From Amphimedon queenslandica (lineage: Eukaryota; Porifera; Demospongiae; Haplosclerida; Niphatidae): a DNA stretch of 56,577 nt. The stretch is taken from assembly GCF_000090795.2 (NCBI RefSeq), contig NW_003546418.1, forward strand, positions 130,249-186,825, in the 5' to 3' direction. Both the position numbers and the translations under genes were made by a program. Each line of letters opens with the position of its first letter. Position 1 is the stretch's first letter. Below the pieces are notes generated by a model that saw nothing but the letters and a program-made list of their open reading frames with translations, did not search any database and had not been told where the DNA came from. This document shows positions 22,328 to 33,784 of this stretch, piece by piece.

Positions 22328-22844
22328 CTTGTTCTATATGGCACAGAAACGACGCACACCAAAAAGACGCAGCGCACAGTAACAAAAAGGGTGGGGCTGG
22401 CTTCTGCAGCTAGCATATGCATACAGCATGCAAACATAGATACTACATCTATGATGCAAAACAATAGTCTCGCGGGTGCGGGGCCAGTGGCGAAACTAGC
22501 AAAACAAGGCGTGGCTGATGTGTTGACCATACACCATAGATAATAGAGTAAATGCCCACGTTTTTTGTTAACCCCGAAATGGACAACAAAACATGTACAT
22601 TAGTACCAGCAGTACAATAGTCTCTTACCTTACCTTGCTGCTAGAAAACTCATGACTTCTTTGTAATCTGTTCCGGCCCTCACCTGTTCCTAACTGTTGT
22701 GTTAGTAAGTCGTCTTTTTATTCTCTTTTGACCACTCTCAGGCTTTCAATAGAAGTATTAAATAATGAATTTACATGTATATTGCATGGCTAATGCATCA
22801 CATATTTAAATGATAAAAACATTATCATTTTGTATTATCATTAT

Positions 22845-23610
22845 AGATGAGGGACCCCACGTGAAGGGAATAGAGAGGAAGAGGAGAAGGAGAGAGAATC
22901 TGAAGAGGAGGAGTGAGTTATTAATAGTAATAGTCATCCTACTTACATGTACATGCATATCATAATTAATTTTTAAAAGTTATTTAAAAATTGCCTGTAC
23001 ATGGCTTTAAGTCGAATTTGAATAGTACAAAGATTTTTCTCCCCCCCCCCCCAATTTTTATAACATTTTTTGATGCATATTGATGTTCTAATTTTGTTCT
23101 TATGCTGTGTAGAGAGTTTTAGCTGATTCCGAATTTAATTTTTAAAGTTGTGGCCTTTTTTAAATGCCAATTTTTCAAGGCTATAGCCATGGTTTTTCCA
23201 AAAAGTGGCTCCAAATTTACCCTAATTTTTAATTACATCTGCTGCATGTTGATGTCCTCATGCTGTGTAGAAAGTTTGAGCCGATTCTGATTTCAATTTT
23301 TAAAATTATAGTCTTTTTAAGAAATTGATGAAATTAAAATACCCAAGGTTTTTTAAAAAGTAGCTATGAAATCACCTTAAATTTTTATTACATTTTTTGA
23401 TACATACATGTACATGTACATATGTTATTTGTAAAGTCTGAGCTGATTCCAATTTCAATTATCTGTTTGTAAGAATTACCAAATTAAAAAAATAGTTTGG
23501 AAATTGCTCAAAATTCTTATCACATTATCTGATACATATTGATGTCCTTATGCTGTGTATGGAAAGTTTGAGCTGATTCCAACTTTGATTTTTCAAGTTA
23601 CAGCCATGTT
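22845..23610. repeat. Segmental duplicate of 48505-49290
   Basis: Both copies start GATGAGGGACC, share the purine-rich GAGGAAGAGGAGAAGG stretch ending GGAGTGAGT, and run into several ~190-bp satellite units (TGATGTCCTTATGCTGTGTA, GAAAGTTTGAGCTGATTCC). A poly-C run lies at 23041-23052. Left of it, 22328-22845, I see no gene. Confidence 0.75.
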
Positions 23611-23620
23611 AATTTAATTT

Positions 23621-24137
23621 ATACTATATCCCAACTGAGTTTGACACCAGCCGCTTGGAATTTGAAAAATGTAGCCATACATCACTAATGATGTTTTATA
23701 ATGATATTCATAGAAGCATGGCCGATATTTTACAGGTGCCTAGTTGGCCTGTATTTCACTTTTAAATGGGCCTTGTTTGTTCTGATAAGCAGTACAATAG
23801 CTACTGGAGTCAACTAGTCTTCATATTGGCCATTATTATTAAAAGATCTTGCTCTGTTAGCTTTTAAAAAGAAGAATTATCAGTTTGGGCACTCGACCAC
23901 ATGTTCTTATGTAAACTATGACGTAGATAAATTGTCATAAAACGTCATTTTGGTATGCCATTGGGTTTATAGGGAGAACCCGGTTTTCAGGGTTCCCAAG
24001 GGCTGAGAGACCTAAGACCTGAGATCCTGTGATGGCATTGGGCGACTAAGAATCTGTAAAAGTTTCATCCTTATCCCACATTCCTATAAAAAGTTATTCC
24101 AGTTTTTCTTGGGTCAAACTCAGTTGGGATATAGTAT
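23621..24137. mobile_element. TIR DNA element, 517 bp, 25-bp perfect ends
   Basis: The left end ATACTATATCCCAACTGAGT followed by TTGAC is exactly inverted at 24113-24137. The outer bases make TA on each side, compatible with a TA target duplication as in Tc1/mariner-like elements. There is no transposase ORF. Confidence 0.82.
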
Positions 24138-24149
24138 AGTGCATTTTCA

Positions 24150-25350
24150 TTAATTAACATGAAAAATGTCATTATTAGTAGTGGTTTATGTGGTTGTTTT
24201 TTGTGTCTATCAATCAATGTTTTCTTTTGATCTTTAAAAATATCTGCCAGTAGAGGATGAGGGTACATGTACATGTGTATTGGGACTCCAGTAAAACTTT
24301 GAATATATTCAAGTGATGGATAATGAAAATATATAGTTTTATATAAAATTAATGTTGTACTAGTTTTATCCAGTTAGGTTGAGATGACTCTTTAACAATA
24401 TTGTAATGAAGATCATGTTAATAACAAACAAAGAAAGAGAGAGAGAGAGAGCCATACACTCAATGAATCACCACATGCATACTGAGCATGCGTATTAGGT
24501 ACACAGTATATACAGTACACACACAATGTAAACAATGATGTCCAGTCACTTCATTACAATATGTACACACTCTATCCTCTGTAGTCTAATGGTTGTATGT
24601 GACTGTAACATGTTAGTAGCAGCAGATAATACCTGTTAATAAAAATGATGTATTTATTTGTTTCTTCTCTTCCTAAATATCGTACTGATCTGGTTTGAAT
24701 TTCACTTTAAGTTCGGTGACTTTGTTCTTTTGAGAGATGCATGACATTAATAAAAGTTCTTATCTCTTCATTTAGTTGAATAGATACACTCAACTGCTGT
24801 AGACTGGTGTTGTGTCTGAGACCAGTTGTTAAGGACAGGAAATGGACTGGGAATACTATACCATTCTGTAATCTGCATTATGTGATGGATCAAAACTATC
24901 AAAGATTAATTATTCTTTATTATTCTGTTAGGTACATGTATGTACAGTGTATTACTAATAATGGGTTGTGTACATACTGTACATGTATGTGTTATTATTG
25001 TATATGTGTATCATTATTATTTGAATTATTAGTTTTATGTCTATTATTAATTGTGTCCTGGTTTGACCTTAGACTAATTTGTGCAAGTGTGGTTATGTGA
25101 GGGATGACAGCTTGGGCTTGCTCAGGTTATTATCTAACTATAGGAGCTCTCAATGTCATGTGTGTGTCATATGCATAACTGGTTTTAACTTGTTTGTGTC
25201 ACATGATTTTTTAAAATGATATAAAGGTGCCCAACCATTTCTGGTGGGGACAGTTGGTTCTGTGGCCAAAAAGGTTCTTGTAGTTGGCGTAAGCCCATGG
25301 GCACATGTGGATCTCTCACAGTTATTGATCTCAAAGTACTGCAGCGTTTG
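24150..25350 (-). pseudogene. NLR LRR-end pseudogene, interrupted
   Basis: Minus-strand text matches the 3' part of NLR-1 in three blocks. 24150-24390 encodes FKDQKKTLIDRHKKQPHKPL, like the NLR-1 C-terminus. 24560-24870 matches NLR-1 13882-14215. 25310-25350 gives QNQTLQYFEINN, like QNQTLKYLQINN. Blocks are separated by unrelated DNA (24390-24560 and 24870-25310) and carry frameshifts. No NACHT or N-terminal exons are nearby. Confidence 0.75.
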
Positions 25351-25441
25351 GTTTTGTATTTGAATTGACCAATCAGACATAAAGCATACATGTATGTACA
25401 TGTACCTGATTTACCACTGTTCAGCAATATACTGTAAATGA

Positions 25442-25631
25442 TTACGGTAAAGCTAGAAAATTTGGAGTATTAAAATTTGGCGAAATGACTCTAAGAGTTT
25501 TGGAGGCTTAAATTTTGGGGGAATTTTAACTCAGGGCATGCTTCTATAGAACCATATCAAATTGGAGACTAAAATTAACTTCTATTTGTGCTAAGTTTTC
25601 ACTCCACGAAATTTTCTAGCTAGATAGTATT
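25442..25631. mobile_element. MITE with AGCTAGAAAATTT ends
   Basis: AGCTAGAAAATTTGGAG at the left is inverted as CGAAATTTTCTAGCT at the right, with a TTACGGTA-like outer edge. The interior has TTTGGCGAAATGACT and related AT-rich text. No ORF. Confidence 0.7.
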
Positions 25632-25649
25632 ACATTTTACTGTACATAA

Positions 25650-26350
25650 CATGTTGTATGTAAGATAAAATGGTCAGTTTGGTGACCAAAAAATTGTAAC
25701 AATCCTCTTAAATTTTGAAGGATTTTAAAGCAAGGTAAGGTAGAAGTGTTGTCCTTTAAGAGAAGATGAAGTAACTTAGCTTAGTTGATGTGCTGAGATT
25801 GTAAGCATGCTAAAAGCAGTTTTTTTTAATTACATACATGTATCTTCAATACTAATGTAAGTGCAAGGTTACTTTAATTGCTGGTGTATTATTTCATGTG
25901 ATGATTGAAAATTCACCTTTCCTATTGTTGCATTGGTAAAGCCAATTAAGCCAGTATTCATTATGTACTATCATAACTTCCTTTAGTCACAAAATTTTTG
26001 ATCATTTTAGGTATCACCCACTTTTTGCGTCTAGCTGACCTTCTTTGTCTTTCTCTCCTCCTTTCACTTTCTTCATTTTGTTTTGTCACATCTGGTTATT
26101 GAAACTTTCTCTCCTACTCTACTTTGCTTTGTATTCTTGGTCATTCCAACTTCTTCATTTTCTTATCGTTCATTCTTGCTCTATCTTCATTTAGCTACTT
26201 CAATTTCTACTTCAATTTCTGTTCTTGCTTATTTATGTACACATTTTTTGAAATGGTAGCCAAACCATCTTCTGGTATCACACTCAAGCTACATGTAGAG
26301 GAACAGCTCACCTGTCCTGTGTGTCTTGACATAGTATTATCATTGACATT
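25650..26350 (+). pseudogene. TRIM scrap: 5' flank plus start of RING
   Basis: The 5' flank resembles that of the TRIM genes ('gttgtatgtaagataaaatg' onward, then the TTCATTCTTGCTCTATCTTC stretch). From 26253 the coding start reads MVAKPSSGITLKLHVEEQL then TCPVCLD. After the first RING Cys pair the similarity stops and a stop codon follows at 26350. An isolated duplicate fragment. Confidence 0.75.
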
Positions 26351-26854
26351 GTAGTCAAATTGATGGTGCTGATCTATTGTTCCAATGCCCAAGGAATGTC
26401 ACACTGTTCTATGTGTCCAAGATGTTGAATGTTGGCTGTAATGTGGTATGGAAAGAAATGTGAATTTATTAATTGTACTAAAACTGATTTAGTCTGACTA
26501 AAACTGATTATACCTATTGGAATTTTTTTATTTTATTACATTTTCTCATAAAGTTTCTGCAATCACAATGATGCAGCATACATGTAGTAGATTTAATGTT
26601 ATGTAAAAATAATTAACATGAATTCTTTTAATTATAAACTATCACTATAATGAATAACAACACATTAAGTGTACTTTTATAATAATAATATTATTATTAT
26701 TATTATAAAACAATAACAATAATAATAAAGGCTCTAGAGAAGAAGAGAGGAAGGGGAAAGGGAAAAGAGAATAATTATAGTGATTATATAATTATAATTA
26801 TAATGATCAGTTTAATTATAATAATAGCATATTGTTCATGCATGCATGGAGAAA
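26351..26854. other. Intergenic, AT-rich
   Basis: Contains AAT/ATT microsatellite runs (about 26680-26735) and the short 3' flank of the ankyrin gene. No coding content seen. Confidence 0.5.
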
Positions 26855-29800
26855 TTAATGTACCATCAAGGTTGGGAGGGTCGGTGTTTGATAACGTTGT
26901 AAATCGTAAAAGCAAAATGTTTCTATTAAATATTCAACTTTTCTGAATTTTTCCTTGATGTTTTCAGCAGTAACTCCCATAAGTGAAGACTTTGTTGTCC
27001 TACCATAACTTTCTATGCTGTCAGGATGAATAGGATCACGTTTGCTTGATAATAATGGCAGTACTTTAGTATACTTTTTGTCTCTGGCAATCATGAGTGG
27101 AGTGATTCCATTGTTATTTTGTGCATCAACATTTATATTCCATAACAATAGAATCTTAATGAGATCAAGTATGATATCTTCACTGCTGTTAGACAGTAAT
27201 ACATAATGTAGTACATTGTCTCCATCATCATCACAAATATTAGGATCTCCTCCATTCTGTAGTAGTGTTTGTACAATGTCCTTGTGATCACATGCAAACA
27301 TTAAAAAAGTTTCACCAGTTTCTTGTTGATGGTTTGTATCATGAATCTTTCTTAATAATGATTTAACTAGTTCTAAATGTCCTTCAATGCATGCAATAAC
27401 TAAAGATGGGCAAGAAATCTTCATTGCTTCTTTATATGTTGATGCTGGTTGCATAATTGTACTTATTGCTTGAAAGTATTTGCTTGATGATAAAGAAGTG
27501 ACAGGATTATAACCAGCTTTAAGTAACATATCTACTGCTTGTACATTACCAATAGTAGATGCTAGTACTAGGCTGGTAGGATCATCTTCACATTGTGGTG
27601 TAGCCTGTAGTAGTAGACAGAGTATCTCAATTATATCAGCCTCATTAGTTTTTGAAATAAACTGCTTTACTTCTTCAACAAACTGTTCAACCGTAATTTC
27701 TAAATCATCTGCAAAAATTTTTGCTAATGTTGGACGTAATCGCACAAACTTAATCCAATGGCTTTCCTTCATTAATTTGCCTACACACAATTGAATTATT
27801 GACATTTCAATCGATACCCCAGCCTCATTTAGCTCAACGCTGATAACATCTGTAGTAGCAGCTCCAAATTTCAGTAATTTATGTACAATAATTTTATGTC
27901 CTAAATTCATTGCACTAGCCAAGGCAGTTTTTCCATGTTTAATTTTAACATGAGGATCAGCACCAGCATCTAATAATAACTGAACTATTTCAGAGTGCTC
28001 TTTTTCTGTATTACATGCAATCATTAAAGCAGTACTACCATTTTCATTTTTAGCATTAATATTTTTCTTGATAACAGCTTGTTCTTTTGAATTCAGCATG
28101 TGTTCAACTATTTGAGTGTGACCATTATGGCAAGCCAACATTAAAGCATTCCAACCATTATTGTTTGGAACATAAGGATCAACTTTTTTTTTCAGCAACA
28201 GTTCAACTATTTTGGTGTGACCATTTTGAGACGCCAACATGAAATTATTCCAACCACCTGCTTGTTGAGTTATATAATCCACTCCTTTATTAATCAGTAG
28301 CTCAACAACTTCATAGTTTCCATAGTAACTAGCAATCATTACAGCATTTGATCCATCTGATAATTTCAGGTGAGGATTAGCATTAGCTTGTAGTAACATG
28401 TAAATGATTGAAATGTAATTAAGTGCGCTTGCTATCATTAGTGCAGTCCATCCTTTATTGTTCCGAATATTAACATTGCCTTCTTTTAGTTGAAGAAGAA
28501 ACTCTACTGCTTCATTATTACCAACTCTGACTGATGTAAGGAGAGCTAGTTCTAAAGGTGAAATTCATATTCTCTTCGTCTTGATGGACAGGATGATCAT
28601 TAATGTATAAACTAAATATACCAATGAGACGCATAAACTGTAACTTTCCTCCAGTATATTCCTTTAGACTATCAGCTGTACAGTCAAGGACATAGTAATG
28701 TATTGTTACTGAGCCAGTTAAAATCTCAATGTACTGCAGTATTGATTGCTTTAAATCAAGTGGCAGCATTTTTTCTATTAATCGCTTCAATCCCTTCATT
28801 TTTATTCCACTCCATCTGTTTTGTAATTTTATTATGATCTTAGGCATTTTTGTTAAGTCATTTGCCAAATATGGCTGGTATGAATTTTCTAAGTCATTTT
28901 TCAGCTGTTTGATTGGTATTGAAGAATAAAATATTTCTACAACTTGATGATGTGTACTGAGTTTATTTGCAAGTTCTTGTTCCTTTGGTATGAATTCTTC
29001 ACACATGTCCATTATCAGGTCACAGTCAATGCTGTCATAAAGAGGGCGGATAATGTCAAATATTATTTTGACAGTTTCTGCGTTATCTATTTCAGTAGCA
29101 ATGTTTTTATGATCAGTCATATAACAACTGTTTTGAAGCCACAATTTAATAGTGCTCAGTGAATCTGGATTCTCCTCTACAAAGTTGATAAATGTTTTAT
29201 TGACTCTTACCATTAATGAGGTAAAGTTCTTTTCAATTTCACTTAATGAGTTTTGAGTTTCTATTTCTTCCTCTTTTGTTTTAAACTGGTGAATCTTTTG
29301 GTCATTAGATATATTATAATATTCTATTGCTTGTATTGACGCATTTAACACAGAAGAGTGTGGTATAGTTTTACGTAACTGGCGTAATATAGAGGTAGCA
29401 ATATCTGTTAGTGTATGCTGTTGTTGGTTTATTAATACATGACATACATCAATAAGATACTGCTCTGGATCACTAACACTCACTTCCAACTGTTCCTCTA
29501 GCACATGAACAAGATAGCTAGCTTTTTTATTTTCAGCTAATCCTAATACATGCATATCCCCTTTAGTTTGTTGTGGTATCAGACCTTTAGCATACAGTGC
29601 ATCAGTTACATTGCATAGATTCACACTAATAGCATGAACTAGTTTATCAGAATGCCTTTGTAGTATATCCTTTGGAGTTTTACCTGTGTAGTATAGGGTA
29701 CCAGTTAATGAGTGTTGTATTAAGTGTATATGTTTACCTGATGTAGCCTCATCAGTTAGGTCAATTACTTCCATACTTTCTGTTCCTTCAGTAGATTCCA

Positions 29801-30545
29801 ATATCATTTGATGCTCAATAGTTTTAGCTAGTTCATTCTCTTTACATTGTTTCAAAGCATTAATGACATCTCTCCATGATGCTGTAGGATTAACTTGTAA
29901 CCATATCTGATGTATTGCTGCTTTGGCATTTTTTTTTGTTTTATCAATTATATTGACATCAGATTGTGTTATTCCAGGAAGATAAAGAGCAAATGGTTTC
30001 CAATCAACAAGTTGTTTAAGATACTTCACAAATAATTGACGAGATGGTTGGTCATCAATCATAGGACCAGGATTGAGTTCAACATCTCCTGATAAGAGGA
30101 GGAGCATGTGTAGTCGTAGACAAACAATCAAATAGAGATCATTGTAAATCGGGTTAGAACTGCTGCCTCCAGGTAAGACTATTGACTGGAGGTACTTTGT
30201 ATCAGTAAAAGTAACATCAGTAGTACATTGTACTTGGTAGCAGTTACCTAATAATAAAATACCAGTAGATATACAAGTACAAAGTTACAATAGTTGTTTA
30301 CCTGTTGGAGGAGTGATCAAGATATGTCTTAATAAAGAGAGAGAGAGAAAGAGGAGGAGGAAAGCAATAAGAGACAGAGCTGCTGGCAGTTTAGATGTCT
30401 TCTCTCCTGATGTAGTACTGCCTGACTTGCTGTCTACTGCAGCTTTGAATGAGTGAGAGTGGTGGCCATTAGCTGGTCTACTGGAGGCAGCTTGACAGTA
30501 GTTCCACAGTCCAATACTTGCTCTCCATTGAGAAACATCAATCAT
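26855..30545 (-). CDS. Leader-2A-Death-CARD-ankyrin protein
   Basis: Four exons (30545-30302, 30247-29738, 29683-28622, 28551-26855) join without error into about 1170 residues; all junctions are phase 1. Exon 1 is the shared leader with a hydrophobic helix. Exon 2 has a short Cys-containing segment, LHMLLLLSG, DVELNPGP and a Death domain (YLKQLVDWKPFALYLPGIT ... PTASWRDVINALK). Exon 3 starts with a CARD-like domain (DILQRHSDKLVHAISVNL) and continues into about 250 residues of helical sequence I do not recognise. Exon 4 has about ten ankyrin repeats in two blocks (for example GWNALMLACHNGHTQIVEHM). A 70-bp intron (28552-28621) is needed to keep frame; without it there is an apparent frameshift. 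The 54-bp intron 29684-29737 is in frame and could be retained. By domains it is probably a cytosolic or membrane-tethered adaptor. There is no NACHT. Confidence 0.85.
30063..30086 (-). other. 2A ribosome-skipping motif of the ankyrin gene
   Basis: Encodes DVELNPGP after HMLLLLSG. It lies immediately before MIDDQPS, the start of the Death-domain part, so release would happen exactly at the domain border. Confidence 0.9.
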
Positions 30546-32289
30546 CTTGGCATAAAGGACAGTACTGTGTAGTCATCCTACAGGAAGTAGATCTATAATA
30601 ATCGTGTACAATGTGTAGTATAATGTAGATATCACTGGAGGCTGGGCTTATTCTTATCACATACATTGTATATATATCCTAGTATATTTAATATTGTGGA
30701 TGATGGTATAATGTACACACATACATGTACATGTACATGCATGCATCTTTGCTTATTAAGATATTTTAGGGCCCCATGCTTTCATTGGCTCCTTGATATT
30801 CAAATATTATACAGTATTCACATGTATATAGTTATTGTGTTAGTATAGGCATACAATATACATTCTATTACATATACCGTTGACTGTATTTTCTGTGGTA
30901 CATATTATATTATTCATAAGTGGCCAAATATTGTTCAAAAGCTCATCTATTGGACAAGGTCATATGAAGCACTATATACATCATACTGCTATAGTGTACA
31001 TTGCATAGTAAGGTTTGTTTTGTAATAGGTCTATCATACCCATATCACATTTTATCACCTCATCCTCTTGCTGAATTTATAAGACCTTTATTCATTAGTG
31101 CATGTATTCTCCTCTCTATTGTTTCTTTCCATTTCTCTGTTTCCATCTCTCCAGCACTTACCTTTAATGCCTAATAGTACATTTCTAATAACACCTAGAC
31201 AATAGTGGTAAATTGGTAATACTGTATTATACTTATTAATGAACCCTGACAGTTAACAGAGCTGTACTGCTGTAGGGATAGAAAGGGGAGGAAATGTGAT
31301 ATACCTGTTTACAGTTATGTACACATTTCCCAGAAAAGAGTAGTAAAATGGGAGTGAATAGTTTGTATAGCTATAGTGTTATCAATCCACCTCTTTCTTT
31401 TTAAGCTCATACCACAAGTATCTACCTAAGTAATGGACTACACTAAGTGTGCATCCAATCAGTGTAGGCCAAATAATCTATTTAATGTTTAAACCACATA
31501 TTGGTTGGCGAATCATCATAATTATTTTTTTTTAATTTCAACTTTGCAATTGTACTCTTCAGGTGACCCTCTTGCATTCACTTACATGTATGAGATACAT
31601 GTACATACATTATACCTATACTAGTTGTTTTTAATGGGTCAGGATGATCTTTCAAGCACTACAGGACAAATCTTGCACACGAGACAACTTCAAAAAGTTG
31701 CCAATTTTTGTCTTTGCCTTCATTTTCCCTGTCAACAATAGATTTTATTACAATACATCGAAATTTATCTTTCTCAGCAATAGCATCAGTGACCAAATGT
31801 AAGCCATTGGCTTCAATTTCTCCTCCAACTTGTTCTAGTATTTCCTGGTATCTGACCTTTTTTGTCTGCCATCAAAATGAGATAATAAACAAGTGAATGT
31901 GGCACATTTTCTGATCTTATGTTTAATATCTCACCTTTTTGAGTGGACTTGATTCTGAGATCTCAAATGTTATAAAAAGGTTTTACGTAATTGTATATCT
32001 TTCTATATCAGCTTTAGAAAAGCAATTTTTGTTCCACAACGCCACACTCCTTACTATTATGTAAAGCCGAAATGTTGTAGAGTAACTCCAGACTGTAATA
32101 ACATTCACTATCCCACTCTCTCTCTTTCTCTTTCATAGTAAAAACCATAAGATTATAAGAATAAGATCCTCTCATGGTTTGATACATTAATCATTAAAAT
32201 AGCTGGCATCTATTCCACAAATATCAATCTTAAAATGATAAAAAATACATGTGTGCTTAATATAGAATCCAATTTCAAATATGTAATCA
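30546..32289. other. Intergenic, no gene seen
   Basis: AT-rich DNA with ACATGTACATG steps and short ORFs with no family-like content. Upstream promoter of the ankyrin gene and 3' flank of the SMIM13-like gene. Confidence 0.5.
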
Positions 32290-33731
32290 TTATCTATTAT
32301 GAAGTGATCTAGTGTTACTGTTAATATAAAAGTCACTTTTAGTTTGGCGAGTTCTTGTGTGACGGGTTTGAGTGGTGGATGGTTTTTCATTAGAGTCCAC
32401 TAGTGCTCGCATGAGCCCAAAGTGTGATAATAGTAACTTCCATGCTACACCCCAACCTAACAATAAAATGAGGATCATTAATAGTTGTACTAATAAATGT
32501 AATAAATGTATGACTGCAAACCAAACTGTAAAAATTAAGCATTTAAAGAAGAAGTAGGTCTTCATTTATATTAGCACATGCTAACTTGTGAATACAAGTG
32601 CATGCATTTACATGTATATGTACATTGTATATGTAAATTGTACACCATACATGTACATCCAAGATTTTACAGTATTGCTGTATAAAATATTGTGCGACAA
32701 AAAATTATAGCTACAGCATAAGGTATATGGAATACGGTATTGGTCAAGGATATTACAAGAACTTTGGCCTGATTTTGGACCAACTTCAAAAAATTTCTAA
32801 AAAATCTAATCTTAATCGGAATCAGCTCAAATTTTCTATACACATAAATACACATATTATGCATCAAGAAAAAATATAAAAATTAAGAAATCGCTTCTTT
32901 TAATTTTTGGCAAAATTTGGCCAATGACCCTATACTATATAGTACAGGGACTTTGACCTGACTTTGGAGCACCTTCAAAAAATTCATAAATAATTTAATT
33001 TTGATCGGAATCAGCTTAAAGTTTCTAGACAACATAAGTACATGTAGATGTATATGTATAATGTATCAGGAAAAATATAAAAATAAAAAATCAATTCATT
33101 TCATTTTTGGCAAAATTTGGCTAAAGACTCTGAACAACAAAAGTACAGGGACTTTGGCCTGATTTTCGAGCAACTTTAACAATTCATAAAATATATAATT
33201 TTGATCAAAATCAGGTCAAAGTTTCTACACAGCATACATGTAAGTACACCATATACATGTATGCATTCAGAAAATATAAAAATCAAGAATTCTCTTCTTT
33301 TAAAATTTTGGCAAAATTTGGCCAATGACCCTATATGCATTTTGGTCTGATTTTGAAGCAACTTTTAAAATCCATCCAATTCATATCAGAATTAGTGATG
33401 AAAATTGATTATATATTTTCCATCACAGTTTACCCTTAATTTAGTGTATTAGAAACAAAATACTAATCCCCCACTAAACTCCCATTATGGCTTAGGGATT
33501 TGAATTAAAATCAACAGTAATTATGGTTTGTGATAAACACATTACAAGGAGATCATTTGGTTGTAAACTTTAATCAATCTTTAAATACTGCTAGATTAGG
33601 GTACATGTACATGTCTGTTTATTATCATTATACTTCATAGTAAACTTACAAAACAGCACAAAAAGAAATACCAATCCAATCGCCACCAGCAACGAAATGA
33701 CAAACATAAGAACATCAGAAAAAGACGCCAT
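32290..33731 (-). CDS. SMIM13: SMIM13-like small membrane protein
   Basis: Two exons (33731-33650, 32456-32290) give 82 residues. Exon 1 is MASFSDVLMFVISLLVAIGL then VFLFVLF, a single transmembrane helix, ending at a GTAAGT donor. Exon 2 joins in phase 1 and reads CWGVAWKLLLSHFGLMRALV, then DSNEKPSTTQTRHTRTRQ. The block after the helix resembles vertebrate SMIM13 (W-x-L-x-L-S-K-F-x-x-L-R-x-L-V), and length and topology fit (short lumenal end, basic hydrophilic tail). The molecular role of the family is unknown to me. The intron contains tandem satellite units. The ATG lies 53 bp from that of the UBE2Q-like gene on the other strand. Confidence 0.72.
32700..33400. repeat. Tandem ~190-bp satellite inside the SMIM13-like intron
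   Basis: Three to four units in the reverse orientation to 1040-1770. Each has 'acagggactttggcctgatt', GATCGGAATCAGCTCAAA or similar, 'ctacacagcatacatg' and TTGGCAAAATTTGGCCAATG. Confidence 0.8.
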
Positions 33732-33784
33732 TTTCTGAAAATTTTAACCCTTTAAAACCGACTCCACCCAAAAGTTAAACAAAG
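33732..33784. promoter_or_regulatory. Shared bidirectional promoter / 5' leaders
   Basis: Only 53 bp separate the two start codons of divergent genes, both in ATGGCG context. Transcription must start within this interval or inside the opposite gene. No TATA box is obvious. The stretch is a C-rich island (CCGACTCCACCC) in AT-rich surroundings. Confidence 0.6.

Noticed and set aside
22235-22543. Plus-strand ORF of 102 residues
   Set aside because: Partly antisense to the leader exon of the small CARD gene, with the remainder in non-conserved flank.
28438-28620. Apparent frameshift splitting the ankyrin gene in two ORFs
   Set aside because: A 70-bp GT-AG intron (28552-28621) joins the frames in phase 1 and gives RLIELALLTSVRVGN, so no lesion is needed.
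29684-29737. Treating the continuous ORF over this stretch as one exon
   Set aside because: The paralogues at 43203-43252 and 21803-21854 have the same GTAAAC...AG intron. Being in frame here is coincidental or allows retention.
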